DNA of 42,998 nt from a virus: the IMG/VR virus record IMGVR_UViG_3300037245_001064, positions 1 to 42,998 of that record; one strand, 5' to 3'. How positions within the stretch are numbered: position 1 is the first letter of the stretch; every line of letters starts with the position of its first letter. The notes below the pieces were generated by a model that searched no databases, was not told the DNA's origin, and saw only the letters and a list, made by a program, of their open reading frames with translations. Below are positions 1 through 8,010 of the stretch, piece after piece. Position numbers and translations under genes: made by a program.

Positions 1-118
1 CTACTATATCCTCATGCATTCCTTTAAAACATGCTGAGTTTTGAAAGATAGAATTAAGATCATCGACATTTTCTATAACTTCATCGATGTCTATAGGAAT
101 GATTTTAATCTGTCTCAC
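1..118 (-). CDS. gp13-like internal virion protein, 5' fragment (junction copy)
   Basis: This is the first 39 codons of the gene present in full at 42579-42989. It starts with GTG at 116-118, overlapping the stop of the tail tubular protein B gene (GTGA). The fragment runs off the left window edge because the circle was opened inside the gene. It is not a separate gene; see the full-length entry. Confidence 0.9.
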   Translation of the reverse strand, partial: MRQIKIIPIDIDEVIENVDDLNSIFQNSACFKGMHEDIV

Positions 119-127
119 TCTCCATCC
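1..127. repeat. Terminal direct repeat, left copy (circular overlap)
   Basis: Bases 1-127 are identical to bases 42872-42998. An exact end overlap of this size is what an assembler leaves when it closes a circle (127 is a common k-mer length). Joining the copies gives a 42,871 bp circle and restores one uninterrupted reading frame across the join. It could be a real terminal redundancy, but the cut lies inside a gene, which favours the assembly explanation. Confidence 0.95.
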
Positions 128-2466
128 TCCATATCAGTATACATTCCTAGTACTACGAAAGGCGCCGGGACATCTTGAACTATCCATAGATACCCGGACG
201 GGTCCCAATCTCCTATATAATCAACACTTCTCTCCCCTGAATATAGGTTTTTATATGCGGTTAATGACTGCTCATCATTGTCGATATCAAGTGTTTCATA
301 AGGAGATGAAATGTCGTTATTACCTGGTACTGTTGGATAATCAAGAGGTTGTAATGACTCTGGCTTAATTCCCTGCCCGATAGATCCACCGAATGATTTA
401 TATAATCTGAGTGTAACGGAACCGGGAGAAATACTTGTTGTTGGAAACCCCTGTCTCATTGTTCTTATTCTGGCTTCTGTAAATAATCCGATATGTGCTG
501 TTGCTGCGTTGAGATAATACAATGATGATGTACTCACGGCTGCTCCTGGATAATCTTCCAGTATATCAACTGTATTTGATTCTACTGTTTTGACTGCGGT
601 ATGTTTACCCATGATAGAGACTGCCACTTCTTCACCGTCAAGATGAGTCAGGTCCGGAGTTTGATCTGCCTGTATTGTGATTCCACAATCTACAAGATGA
701 TAATCGTCAACGTCCTGATGGATATTAAGATCCCCCATTTTCTCTATAAAATACTTAGTTACAGAATCGATTTCTCTTTTTACAATAAACCACACTTCAT
801 CGAAATCTGATCCGGGGATTGTTGCAACGCTCTGGAATTGTCCTACTTTTGTAGTATGTTTATGCCAGGCAACTCCATTATTAGAAATATTCATACCAAT
901 AAGCTGCCCTGAATTCTTTATCATCCAGAATATTTTCTGCGGGTCGTTCTGATATGAAAACTCCTTAACACCCCCCCCACCGTATTGAGTCACATCTTGG
1001 AAGTCTGTGTAATAATCATCAGCAAGTATGTGCTCTGCGACTTCTGAAACTTTAATACTCTGGTAAGCTGCTGCTCTTTCCTGGAAAAAATAACTATATA
1101 GGTCTTCCCCTGAATTCCCAAAGAAATATATCTGGCTTCCCATCAACCTAGCCCCTATAGAAGATGAACCGAACTCTGTTAATCTTCTAATTTGAATAGT
1201 TGCTGGTGTTATCCCTAAAGAGCCACCTTGTATTTTCCATTCTCCAGTTGTTGTCCCTGCTGTAATTCCATTATCAGTAGAAACCATCCAATGTATTGAT
1301 GATCCTGAACTTCCTGATAGGTCATGCTCCCACGGCTGTGCATCCCCTGGCCCCAATACATATATTTCATGATCTCCAGCGTAAGAACCCCATACTGTAT
1401 TGGGGTTAAGGATTGTGTTTGCGTAAACTCTTCGCCCTTCATGGATAGTCACAACTCGTGGATAGTCTCCAGAGGTGAGTCCGAACGGCTTTACGCCGTC
1501 AGGTCTTGTTGTTCCACGATTTAACCAATATCCCGGCTCTGTGGATGGTTCATTCTCTGATATTGTACCATCGAGCGTTTTTATACACTCATAATAAATC
1601 CCTAACCAGACTCTATATTCTTGAGCGTAAACTTGTTCATATTGCGTCCAAGTTTGTGCATTAAATAAAACTTCAGAAAAGCCCCAATAATCACTAATTC
1701 CAGAAGGATTAAAAGCAGACTCTAAGTTTAACCCTACTGGTAAAAAATAATGTGATGCAAATTGAATAGCTCCGTCATCTTGGGCCCATGTCATGTCTGC
1801 AAGGTATTCTTCTGCAATCCCTGTATACATTTTACGTACTTCGTCTGTCCTCGCTATTGAACTTATTATGGAAGGATAATTGACACCATTTGTTAAGCCG
1901 GTGACAGTTAAGGTTTCTACACCGATAGGGATATCATACCTTGTATCATTAATGTTTATACTGAATTCTTGTAGATTATATTCTGCTGTTGCGTTTGGTC
2001 TTTCTGTCCAATCAAATTGGACTTGTCCGTTCCCGGCAGTTACAATCAGGTCCTCCATGTAACTCCCATATTTAAACAATTCGGGGGAATTTGTTATTTC
2101 CCCGTCGACTGGTGTCGTTGCACTAGGAATAGTCCCTGCTACCGTAAACTCATACTTTTGATGTTCGCTAGAATTTGTTCTCACTAGAACGCCATCCTCC
2201 CACACTCTAGCAAAACCATCGCCCATTTCAATTATAAGACCACCACCTGTCTTGTGAATCTTTGGGATAATTCTTGTATAATCAGTAGAGTCGAGGGTTT
2301 CTCCATAATGATAGGTTCCAGGTCTTATCGAGAATCCTGCTGGTGTTAATGGGATTATGTTTTCACCGAAAGAATAACCTTGTTTATAGAACTCAAGATC
2401 AAATCGGCCTTCAAGTAATGGGGATAGTTCTCCTCTGGAATAATCCGTGATAAGATTCTTCCTCAT
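115..2466 (-). CDS. Tail tubular protein B-like (T7 gp12 type), nozzle protein
   Basis: A 783-residue protein forming the distal tail tube or nozzle of short-tailed phages. Recognition rests on the N-terminus, MRKNLITDYSRGELSP followed by LLEGRFDLEFYKQG and a nearby IPLTPAGFSIRPGT segment; this layout is typical of gp12-like proteins (family knowledge). Length is close to T7 gp12 (about 794). It starts with ATG inside the stop of the upstream gp11-like gene (ATGA), and its own stop overlaps the GTG of the gp13-like gene, so the three are translationally coupled. The middle is beta-rich with frequent W, Y and G, consistent with a nozzle fold. No anomaly seen. Confidence 0.9.
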   Translation of the reverse strand: MRKNLITDYSRGELSPLLEGRFDLEFYKQGYSFGENIIPLTPAGFSIRPGTYHYGETLDSTDYTRIIPKIHKTGGGLIIEMGDGFARVWEDGVLVRTNSSEHQKYEFTVAGTIPSATTPVDGEITNSPELFKYGSYMEDLIVTAGNGQVQFDWTERPNATAEYNLQEFSININDTRYDIPIGVETLTVTGLTNGVNYPSIISSIARTDEVRKMYTGIAEEYLADMTWAQDDGAIQFASHYFLPVGLNLESAFNPSGISDYWGFSEVLFNAQTWTQYEQVYAQEYRVWLGIYYECIKTLDGTISENEPSTEPGYWLNRGTTRPDGVKPFGLTSGDYPRVVTIHEGRRVYANTILNPNTVWGSYAGDHEIYVLGPGDAQPWEHDLSGSSGSSIHWMVSTDNGITAGTTTGEWKIQGGSLGITPATIQIRRLTEFGSSSIGARLMGSQIYFFGNSGEDLYSYFFQERAAAYQSIKVSEVAEHILADDYYTDFQDVTQYGGGGVKEFSYQNDPQKIFWMIKNSGQLIGMNISNNGVAWHKHTTKVGQFQSVATIPGSDFDEVWFIVKREIDSVTKYFIEKMGDLNIHQDVDDYHLVDCGITIQADQTPDLTHLDGEEVAVSIMGKHTAVKTVESNTVDILEDYPGAAVSTSSLYYLNAATAHIGLFTEARIRTMRQGFPTTSISPGSVTLRLYKSFGGSIGQGIKPESLQPLDYPTVPGNNDISSPYETLDIDNDEQSLTAYKNLYSGERSVDYIGDWDPSGYLWIVQDVPAPFVVLGMYTDMEDGE

Positions 2467-3044
2467 GTAATATCACCCCACGGAATAGGTGGAACATCTC
2501 TTGATTCCATCTCATCCCCTGAGACTGCCTGTGCGCTTCCGAGTGATAATAGATACAATTGGAGCATTTCCCCTCTTAAGTTTGACTTCTTTGTGATCGG
2601 GAAGGCCAGGAAAGCAGCTAATCTGAATGCCCATGTATTAATAAATAGTGAATCATACTCTGATACATCAGATAATTTAGCCATATATCTAACCGATAAC
2701 GGGGTTGTATCTGTCAATACTTCTCTACCTTCAATAACATACTTATCATCCGGTAGATCTTCTCCTGTCTCTGGAGAAAATACGCTCAGCACTCTTTCGC
2801 AATATGGATCTAGTGGTAATGCGTATCTGTATGTGTACTGGGTGAGGCCACCGTCAACAGGTGCAAGTTCTTGTCTTCTTATAGCGCAAGCCCAATCAAA
2901 CTCACGTAAAGTCTCCCTTAAGGATTGATCAAAGAATTGCCGTACTAATACAGCTTTTGGGGAGCTATCATCTATATTTGAGAGATTGGTCCCTCCTATA
3001 TGTGATAGTGCAAGGTTGCCTACATCTGTTTCTGACAGTGCCAT
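2463..3044 (-). CDS. Tail tubular protein A-like (T7 gp11 type), head-tail adaptor
   Basis: A 193-residue protein, the size of T7 gp11. The N-terminal pattern MALSETDVGNLALSHIGG, followed by a DDSSPKAVLVRQFFDQSLRE stretch and FDWACAIRR, is a common gp11-like signature (family knowledge): short helices that bind the portal, then a strand-rich part carrying the nozzle. It sits directly upstream of the gp12-like gene with a 4-base overlap, as expected for partners assembled in sequence. The start follows an AGAGGTAAAT ribosome-binding site. Confidence 0.9.
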   Translation of the reverse strand: MALSETDVGNLALSHIGGTNLSNIDDSSPKAVLVRQFFDQSLRETLREFDWACAIRRQELAPVDGGLTQYTYRYALPLDPYCERVLSVFSPETGEDLPDDKYVIEGREVLTDTTPLSVRYMAKLSDVSEYDSLFINTWAFRLAAFLAFPITKKSNLRGEMLQLYLLSLGSAQAVSGDEMESRDVPPIPWGDIT

Positions 3045-3053
3045 ATTTACCTC

Positions 3054-3434
3054 TTATTTTTTGGAAGTGCTCTTTTCTTCCTTAACCTTTAAGGCTTCCA
3101 GAACTTTCAAAGGATCGTTCACTTTCTTTTCTTCCATGATCTTAAAAGCATCCATCCAGAAAACTTTCCCTTTAGCCGGGTCTTCTGCAAATAGCGCCTG
3201 CTCAATCTCTTCAAGTTTTGTATGAACTTCTTCCAGTGTTTCGGACTGCTTTACATTCTCATGGCCTTTAAACTTCACAACTTCACCGATTGGCGAGAAG
3301 TGATGATTAGGAGCCATAGGGACGCTTATATCCAGGTAGTCAACTTCCCCGTATTGATTGGTTGTTCTGTACAACCTCTCATCATAGAATGTTTTTTCTT
3401 CTGGTTTGAACCTGTAAATCTTATCGTCAGCCAT
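3054..3434 (-). CDS. Hypothetical protein of the capsid-tail region
   Basis: A 126-residue acidic/basic protein I do not recognise. The N-terminal half contains RTTNQYGEVDYLDISVPM; the second half is helical and charged (EEIEQAL, FKIMEEKK, LEALKVKEE) and ends in a Ser/Lys tail. It lies between the cement protein and the gp11-like gene, where short-tailed phages often carry a small virion or assembly protein. The segment TNQYGEVD also occurs in the portal protein of this genome. Start ATG follows GGAGAAAAA. Confidence 0.7.
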   Translation of the reverse strand: MADDKIYRFKPEEKTFYDERLYRTTNQYGEVDYLDISVPMAPNHHFSPIGEVVKFKGHENVKQSETLEEVHTKLEEIEQALFAEDPAKGKVFWMDAFKIMEEKKVNDPLKVLEALKVKEEKSTSKK

Positions 3435-3446
3435 TTTTTCTCCAAT

Positions 3447-3466
3447 GGGTGGGAGCTACCCCACCC
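3447..3466 (-). promoter_or_regulatory. GC-rich stem-loop between cement gene and next gene
   Basis: On the minus strand GGGTGGG and CCCACCC form a 7-bp stem with a six-base loop, directly after the cement-protein stop and about 8 bases before the GGAG of the next gene. There is no U-run, so it is not a standard terminator. It could stabilise the abundant capsid/cement mRNA, act as a processing site, or hinder translation of the downstream gene. Confidence 0.6.
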
Positions 3467-3473
3467 GTAAAAT

Positions 3474-3857
3474 CTAATTAGTGTTGATGTGTGCTGAGAA
3501 TATCAGGGCACCAACTGTCCCGGTTACTGTTACATAACCACGGATAAACTGTCTGTGTTTCATTGGTAGAGGAATTTCGATCTTAGTACCAGCTACAAGA
3601 GTAGTAGAAACTGCTGCTGCATTTGTGGCAATTGTCACGTAAGTTCCACCAACTGTGTCACAGTCCTGGATTGCGAAAGCTACTGTACCAGTTCCAGTTC
3701 CGGTTACTTCAATATCAACTACCAAAAATCCTGCCGGTGTTGCATCGTTGCCAGCTACTACTGTGCTAGCTCCCATATTGAGTAAGTTTGTGGTTGCTGC
3801 GGAGGCTGTAATAGCACCCTGAGAATCACTTAATTCGAGTAATGCATCATAAATCAT
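3474..3857 (-). CDS. Capsid cement/decoration protein, Bbp16-like
   Basis: A 127-residue protein rich in A, T, V and G with alternating beta-strand patterns (GFLVVDIEVTGTGTGTVAFA and a KIEIPLPMKHRQFIRGY segment). It lies immediately downstream of the capsid gene. The KH(R)QFIRGYVTVTGT ending and gene position match the cement protein of Bordetella phage BPP-1 and relatives, which binds the outer capsid (family knowledge; similarity judged by eye). Expected to be present in many copies per virion. Start follows AGGAGGGAAGAA, a very strong ribosome-binding site fitting high expression. Confidence 0.75.
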   Translation of the reverse strand: MIYDALLELSDSQGAITASAATTNLLNMGASTVVAGNDATPAGFLVVDIEVTGTGTGTVAFAIQDCDTVGGTYVTIATNAAAVSTTLVAGTKIEIPLPMKHRQFIRGYVTVTGTVGALIFSAHINTN

Positions 3858-3870
3858 TTCTTCCCTCCTA

Positions 3871-4857
3871 TTAGGTTACTGCTGATTCTGTTGAAAGTAG
3901 ACCTTCAACTAGTCGTATCGGTATCCCCTGGAAAGTTGAAAGTGGTTCACCAGTGATGTTTTCCATCATGTAAAAACCATTTGCCTTATCAAGTGCGAAG
4001 ATGTCAAACTGAGATTTAATAGTTCTGTTCGCATAGATTACAGCATTTTTCCCGGCGTGTAACAATCTGTTTCTAGCTTTTACCAGCTCATGGTACTTCA
4101 CGTTCGCAATATCATTAATGTTGTTTAGAATACCATCAGTTTCAATATTACAAATACGCTGAGCGTTTCTATGATCGGTTACTGCTAGACCAAACTGCAT
4201 TTTGATCTGGTTAACATAAGCAATGTAAGGATTGTTTGAGGAATCATAAACAGTTTCTTTTCCTCTATCGTTCCACTCAATACCAACAGTTTTGCTATCT
4301 CTAGGATAGATCAATCTACAAGTATTAGGGTCCCATTCAATCATCCAGACAGAGTTAAGATCTGAACCAGTTCCACCGAGTCCTGCAACGTTATCAAGAG
4401 CAAGATCACCGAACTTATTAGAAAGTCCTGTAATTTCACCTAAAGAATCGCTAGGGCTGCCGTAGAATATTGCATCAATAAACGCCTGCATTTCTGCTTC
4501 CATATAAGGCATAATCTCATTGTTAAGAGATTTCCGGGGATCGGGCATATTATCAATTAGCTTCTCATCAATCTTAGGAATTGCTTCAAGCAGCATAATA
4601 TCGTCACGCTGTGGAACAACTACTGAACCGGTACTGGAAGCACCTTCATTTATTCTTCTAATTCCAACTACTGGAAGCTGAGTTCTTACATGACTCTGGT
4701 TAGAGTTGATGTCGTTAGCCATAACCGCTACTGCATCTACCATAAACTCAGAGATTTCATTTAACAATTCTGCAATTGTCGCTACCCCGTTTGAGGGATC
4801 AAGTCTTTTTGCCTGTTCGTAAACAGTCAACTTACTCTTATATACTGTGGTTGCCAT
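3871..4857 (-). CDS. Major capsid protein, BPP-1-like (Bbp17 family)
   Basis: A 328-residue HK97-fold type capsid protein. Supporting features are its position between the scaffold and cement genes, its length, an N-terminal region with LTVYEQAKRLDPSNGVATIAELL, and a central segment with QAFIDAIFYGSP and GLSNKFGD. The pattern resembles the capsid protein of BPP-1-like podoviruses (family knowledge) more than T7 gp10. The reading frame ends in LLSTESAVT. No protease gene is nearby, consistent with capsids that mature without cleavage. Confidence 0.8.
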   Translation of the reverse strand: MATTVYKSKLTVYEQAKRLDPSNGVATIAELLNEISEFMVDAVAVMANDINSNQSHVRTQLPVVGIRRINEGASSTGSVVVPQRDDIMLLEAIPKIDEKLIDNMPDPRKSLNNEIMPYMEAEMQAFIDAIFYGSPSDSLGEITGLSNKFGDLALDNVAGLGGTGSDLNSVWMIEWDPNTCRLIYPRDSKTVGIEWNDRGKETVYDSSNNPYIAYVNQIKMQFGLAVTDHRNAQRICNIETDGILNNINDIANVKYHELVKARNRLLHAGKNAVIYANRTIKSQFDIFALDKANGFYMMENITGEPLSTFQGIPIRLVEGLLSTESAVT

Positions 4858-4868
4858 TTTCTACCTCA

Positions 4869-5618
4869 TCATTTAGGAAATGATTTTGTAAAAGGTAACA
4901 TGCCTACCTCTCTTTCCTTGCTAGCCCCACCTTGACCGCCTGGACCGCCACCAAAGGAGTCTTCGGAAACCAACCCAGCGAAAGTATCAAGCAGCTTAAT
5001 TGTGTTTAGATCATCTACTTTAAAATCATCGCCGCCATATTTCTTTGCGAAGTTTTTTGCCTTAGTGATTCGGGCTTCGTAAGCATCTCCCCACTCATTC
5101 CGTAACGTTGACTCTGAGGCTTTCACTATTGCTTCTTTTTCCCTTGTCTGTGCTTCTTCTACATACTTGTTAAAAGATTCAACTAACTTTCCAGCCTGGT
5201 CCTGAGTCATGTTCAGATTATGGGCTTCACCTTTATACCATCCTAAAAATTCATTTTCTGTTAGATCACCAAATTTGTAATCGTCTTTAGTTGTTGGTAT
5301 ACCAAGCTTCTCCCGGTATGCCGTTTTCTCTTCATCCGTTGCATCTTCGCCTGGAATGACAATAGATTTTTCAAGCTTGCCTTTCATTGATAATGCGTCT
5401 TCTGCCAGTTCTGACACTGTGGCCTTACTGGTAAAATATTCATTGGTCTGATAGTCTGCCTTCAGTCCTTTTGTCCATCCTGGAGCTTCTACTGGTGCTG
5501 GATCTGCTCCCGCTGCCGGGTCGCTACCACCACCTTCTGCTCCATCTGCTGCCATCATCGGATTAAATCGGTTGTTCAATAGATTGAAACTCCCTCCCGT
5601 TAGGTTGTTCATGTTCAT
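4869..5618 (-). CDS. Capsid scaffolding/assembly protein
   Basis: A 249-residue highly charged, helical protein directly upstream of the capsid gene, the usual scaffold position. The first 40 residues are Gly/Ala/Pro-rich and disordered. Next comes W-TKGLKADYQTNEYFTSK and a helix with LAEDALSMKGKLEKS. A further segment, PTTKDDYKFGDL then FLGWYKGEAHNLNMTQDQAGKL, is common in phage capsid assembly proteins. A Gly-rich linker (FGGGPGGQGG) precedes a basic tail ending LPFTKSFPK, the part expected to contact the capsid protein. Confidence 0.85.
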   Translation of the reverse strand: MNMNNLTGGSFNLLNNRFNPMMAADGAEGGGSDPAAGADPAPVEAPGWTKGLKADYQTNEYFTSKATVSELAEDALSMKGKLEKSIVIPGEDATDEEKTAYREKLGIPTTKDDYKFGDLTENEFLGWYKGEAHNLNMTQDQAGKLVESFNKYVEEAQTREKEAIVKASESTLRNEWGDAYEARITKAKNFAKKYGGDDFKVDDLNTIKLLDTFAGLVSEDSFGGGPGGQGGASKEREVGMLPFTKSFPK

Positions 5619-5620
5619 TC

Positions 5621-5917
5621 TTATTCCTTCCTTCTATATTTTGACACGCTTATCATTGCGTCCATCAACACGTTTACATTATCGGTGAGCTGCATTTTCT
5701 TTACGATTCTCTTTGCTGCATTGTATAAAATCACTTGCTCATCACCTTCTAACTCATCAGAGAAATAATAAAGCTCTGACAATATATCTATAAATACTAA
5801 TTTCTTCTCTTCATCAACACAAAATGTATTATAATAATACATTGCCAATCTGTCCCGGTTGGCCTGTTCGTGGTCTTCATTCTCTCGTTCTATCTTATCA
5901 GCCGGTAATTCTTGCAT
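5621..5917 (-). CDS. Small protein between portal and scaffold, possibly Bbp19-like
   Basis: A 98-residue acidic, helical protein with RLAMYYYNTFCVDEEKKLVFIDILSELY in its middle. BPP-1-like and other podoviruses carry a small Bbp19 protein between portal and scaffold, with a conserved opening about a gene product from a single processed hexapeptide-like helix; position and size fit, but the sequence match is by eye only. Its start codon directly follows the portal stop (TAAATG), so translation is coupled. Confidence 0.6.
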   Translation of the reverse strand: MQELPADKIERENEDHEQANRDRLAMYYYNTFCVDEEKKLVFIDILSELYYFSDELEGDEQVILYNAAKRIVKKMQLTDNVNVLMDAMISVSKYRRKE

Positions 5918-7651
5918 TTATGCCGGTCCCTGCTGCAATTCATTCATAATCGCTTCGGCTCCACTTCCACCCTCTGGCGCTTTGGTTGTTTTCCCGATCA
6001 TATCTGCTGTCTGTGCAAGCTTCTCAGCCTCTATAGCTTCCTGTTGTGCTTGTGCTCTCTGCTGTCTTTCCTTATCTCTGATACTTCTATCCTTTATAAT
6101 AGATGACGGCATCCCTGACCCCTCAAGAAGCTGTAAAGCTAATTCATCAGGATCGATATTGTCTGCCATCTGTGGATATATCTCTAGGAATGGAGCAAAA
6201 TTACTCATTGATCCAACGATTCCCTGTGTGGCTGCATGTCGTTTCATTGCCTGTGCAAGTGGTCCGATGTAATCAACTTTGATAGCTCCGGTTTTCCCTG
6301 CCATTGATTCCGGAAGTGGCGGCAACCAGTCATTCTGCTGCGCTATATCCCATACTCTATCAAATAGAGGATTAAAGAATTCGCTGTTAAGCCTGGAGGA
6401 AATAGCTGATAACATGCTGGTCTTTTCCCCTGCAAGTTCATTGATCTCTGTTGCTGTGGCCTGTCTTCCCTGTCGTGCTAACATAGCAATAAAGAAGTTA
6501 TTCATGAAAGCGTCTTTGATTTCCTGCTGATCATCATTGATTATGTCCTGAGTGACCGGGTAATTGGCTCCCAGTACAACCGGAGAAGCAAGTCTGTTTT
6601 CATCCTTATATGTCAATACGCCTTTCGGCCTGAAATTCCGTCTAAAGTCTGCTACATTCTCACTTGCTACATTCATTGGTGGATCTGCGATCTTATGGGC
6701 AAGGTTCAAAGTATCCTTTCTTTCCTGGTTAATTCTTAATATTGTTGTCTGAACATCCCAAGCTGGCCCGGTTCCGTAGTCTTCACCGGGATTAAGTTCA
6801 AATCTCCAGGGAATATAGGGATTAGTTTCATATCCGGACTTCTTCAGGATCTTCTTCCCTTCTTCCAGGATATGTATTGAAGCTATTGGTTTATTGATTG
6901 CATCGATCTTCCCTGCTATCTTATCCTCTCTTGGGTAAGTACAGTGAACAAACTTATAAGTCTGGAAAGGTGATTCTTTAGCAGTCTTAACCCATGCGTC
7001 CTCAAAAGCATCTTCACCGAATTCCTTTAATGCTTCTCTAGCCTGCAATTCATATCGCCTGTAGATCACATCAACTTCACCATATTGATTAGTTGATAGA
7101 TACATTTCTTTCATATGTCTGGTTCTGAATACAATCTGAAGCTTTGAGGGGTGGGGAACTATCCACATACAAGATGTTGCAATGGCTCCACCGTCATTAA
7201 AAAGCTGCTCCATTGCTGAATACAACTTTGATTTATCGAATAGATGATTTAATAACCTGGTTGATTTCTCCAACCATACTGCAGCTTGTTTGTCCTGATT
7301 TAAGGATCTCTTCTCATAAACTAATTTAAACCATGGGGCTGTCTGTGGTGCTGAGGTTCCCATTAGCCCACGGGCCATTGTCCGGGCTGCCTGGATTGCT
7401 GTTGTGTCGAATATCTTAGTATCGTATTTATTTCCCTGCTGGTTAGCATCCCATTTGAAAGAGCCTCTTCTTGGTGTTACAAGATCACTGATCACTTGCC
7501 AGTTGTCTTCCCACGGTTGCCTGATCTGCTCAAGGGTTGTTAAATGTTTCAATAGCTCATCAGCTAGTTCTTCATCGTTATATGTTGCATCTTCTGTGAT
7601 GTCGTTTTTGGTTTTTACTTTGTCTTCATTGTAACCAATACCTTTTGGCAT
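5918..7651 (-). CDS. Portal (head-to-tail connector) protein, T7-type
   Basis: A 577-residue connector at the capsid vertex through which DNA enters and leaves. The motif LTTLEQIRQPWEDNWQVISD followed by PRRGSF and AARTMARGLMGTSAP (about residues 35-110) is characteristic of podovirus head-tail connecting proteins, as is the WRFELNPGEDYGTGPA segment near residue 285 and ARQGRQATATEINELAGE near residue 395 (family knowledge). The C-terminal 60 residues are Gln/Ala-rich and helical. It is the first gene of the late operon, with an ACGAGGT ribosome-binding site right after a strong terminator hairpin, so expression probably depends on readthrough or antitermination. Confidence 0.93.
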   Translation of the reverse strand: MPKGIGYNEDKVKTKNDITEDATYNDEELADELLKHLTTLEQIRQPWEDNWQVISDLVTPRRGSFKWDANQQGNKYDTKIFDTTAIQAARTMARGLMGTSAPQTAPWFKLVYEKRSLNQDKQAAVWLEKSTRLLNHLFDKSKLYSAMEQLFNDGGAIATSCMWIVPHPSKLQIVFRTRHMKEMYLSTNQYGEVDVIYRRYELQAREALKEFGEDAFEDAWVKTAKESPFQTYKFVHCTYPREDKIAGKIDAINKPIASIHILEEGKKILKKSGYETNPYIPWRFELNPGEDYGTGPAWDVQTTILRINQERKDTLNLAHKIADPPMNVASENVADFRRNFRPKGVLTYKDENRLASPVVLGANYPVTQDIINDDQQEIKDAFMNNFFIAMLARQGRQATATEINELAGEKTSMLSAISSRLNSEFFNPLFDRVWDIAQQNDWLPPLPESMAGKTGAIKVDYIGPLAQAMKRHAATQGIVGSMSNFAPFLEIYPQMADNIDPDELALQLLEGSGMPSSIIKDRSIRDKERQQRAQAQQEAIEAEKLAQTADMIGKTTKAPEGGSGAEAIMNELQQGPA

Positions 7652-7668
7652 AATACCTCGTTAAACAT

Positions 7669-7717
7669 AAAAAAAGGGAGACAAGTCACCTGTATTTCTA
7701 CAAGTAAGTTGCCTCCC
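7669..7717 (-). terminator. Strong intrinsic terminator or attenuator upstream of portal
   Basis: On the minus strand two arms of about 19 nt (7676-7694 and 7699-7717) pair almost completely, with one C-C mismatch and a few G-U pairs, closed by a GAAA tetraloop and followed by seven U. It lies only about 18 bases before the portal start and about 70 bases after the start point of the promoter at 7788-7816. There is no second promoter between it and the portal gene, so the late operon must be read through it. Confidence 0.85.
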
Positions 7718-7781
7718 GTTGTCAGGGTCGGTTCCTTTCAGAATCTAATAATGGGTGATAAGCTATGGATCTTATCTGATA
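7669..7781 (-). ncRNA. Short structured leader RNA of the late operon
   Basis: A promoter at 7788-7816 should start RNA near 7781; the terminator at 7669-7717 should end it, giving about 110 nt. Besides the terminator it contains a 6-bp hairpin, GATAAG pairing with CTTATC (around 7753-7772). I see no credible open reading frame inside. The role is inferred: either a free small RNA or an attenuated leader controlling the structural genes, comparable in layout to lambda-type late control or HK022 put elements. Confidence 0.55.
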
Positions 7782-7787
7782 TCAAAG

Positions 7788-7816
7788 AGTATAAGGCACT
7801 ATATGTGGGGTGTCAA
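7788..7816 (-). promoter_or_regulatory. Late promoter, sigma70 type
   Basis: Minus strand -35 TTGACA (7811-7816, perfect), 17-bp spacer, -10 TATACT (7788-7793, five of six). It overlaps nothing coding and directly follows the terminator at 7819-7848, so it restarts transcription towards the virion genes. Confidence 0.85.
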
Positions 7817-7818
7817 GT

Positions 7819-7848
7819 AAAAAAAAAGACCCTCACTCTGAAAGGGTC
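7819..7848 (-). terminator. Intrinsic terminator downstream of tRNA-Tyr
   Basis: Minus-strand stem GACCCT/AGGGTC (7828-7848) with an eight-base loop followed by nine U (7819-7827). It ends the transcript carrying the terminase-side genes and the tRNA just before the late promoter. Confidence 0.85.
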
Positions 7849-7895
7849 CTGACTAATCCGTGATCAAATCGGATCAACCCACTAATGGGTTTTAA

Positions 7896-7979
7896 GCGTA
7901 TTGCTGGGGTCGAACCAGCCGGGTCATAATGACAGCAGATTTACAGTCTGCACCGCTTCCACTTACGGGCTAAATACGC
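7896..7979 (-). tRNA. tRNA-Tyr (anticodon GUA)
   Basis: An 84-nt cloverleaf. The acceptor arms GCGTATT and AATACGC pair fully; the anticodon stem GCAGA/TCTGC encloses loop CTGTAAA with anticodon GTA at 7942-7944. A long variable arm (GTCA-TTA-TGAC), typical of bacterial tRNA-Tyr, and T arm GCTGG-TTCGACC-CCAGC are present. The D stem is short (three pairs), as usual in class II tRNAs. The CCA end is not encoded, so host CCA addition is needed. It is the only tRNA gene found. Confidence 0.95.
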
Positions 7980-7984
7980 ATGTA

Positions 7985-8010
7985 AAAGCACCAGGATGAA
8001 CTAGTGCTTT
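7985..8010 (-). promoter_or_regulatory. Stem-loop in the 5' leader of the tRNA
   Basis: AAAGCAC and GTGCTTT (7-bp stem, 12-base loop) lie immediately 5' of the tRNA, five bases from the acceptor stem. It may guide 5' processing or be a weak terminator (only four U follow). Confidence 0.5.

Noticed and set aside
115-1442. Minor frames inside the tail tubular B gene (e.g. 1215-1442)
   Set aside because: They are fully nested in a well supported gene, lack ribosome-binding sites and show no recognisable domain.
5859-6272. Long plus-strand frame opposite the portal gene (137 codons), and others such as 24109-24561 and 31959-32411
   Set aside because: Each lies antisense to a strongly supported gene, has no ribosome-binding site, and has a composition expected from the complementary codon bias. 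All convincing genes are on the minus strand.
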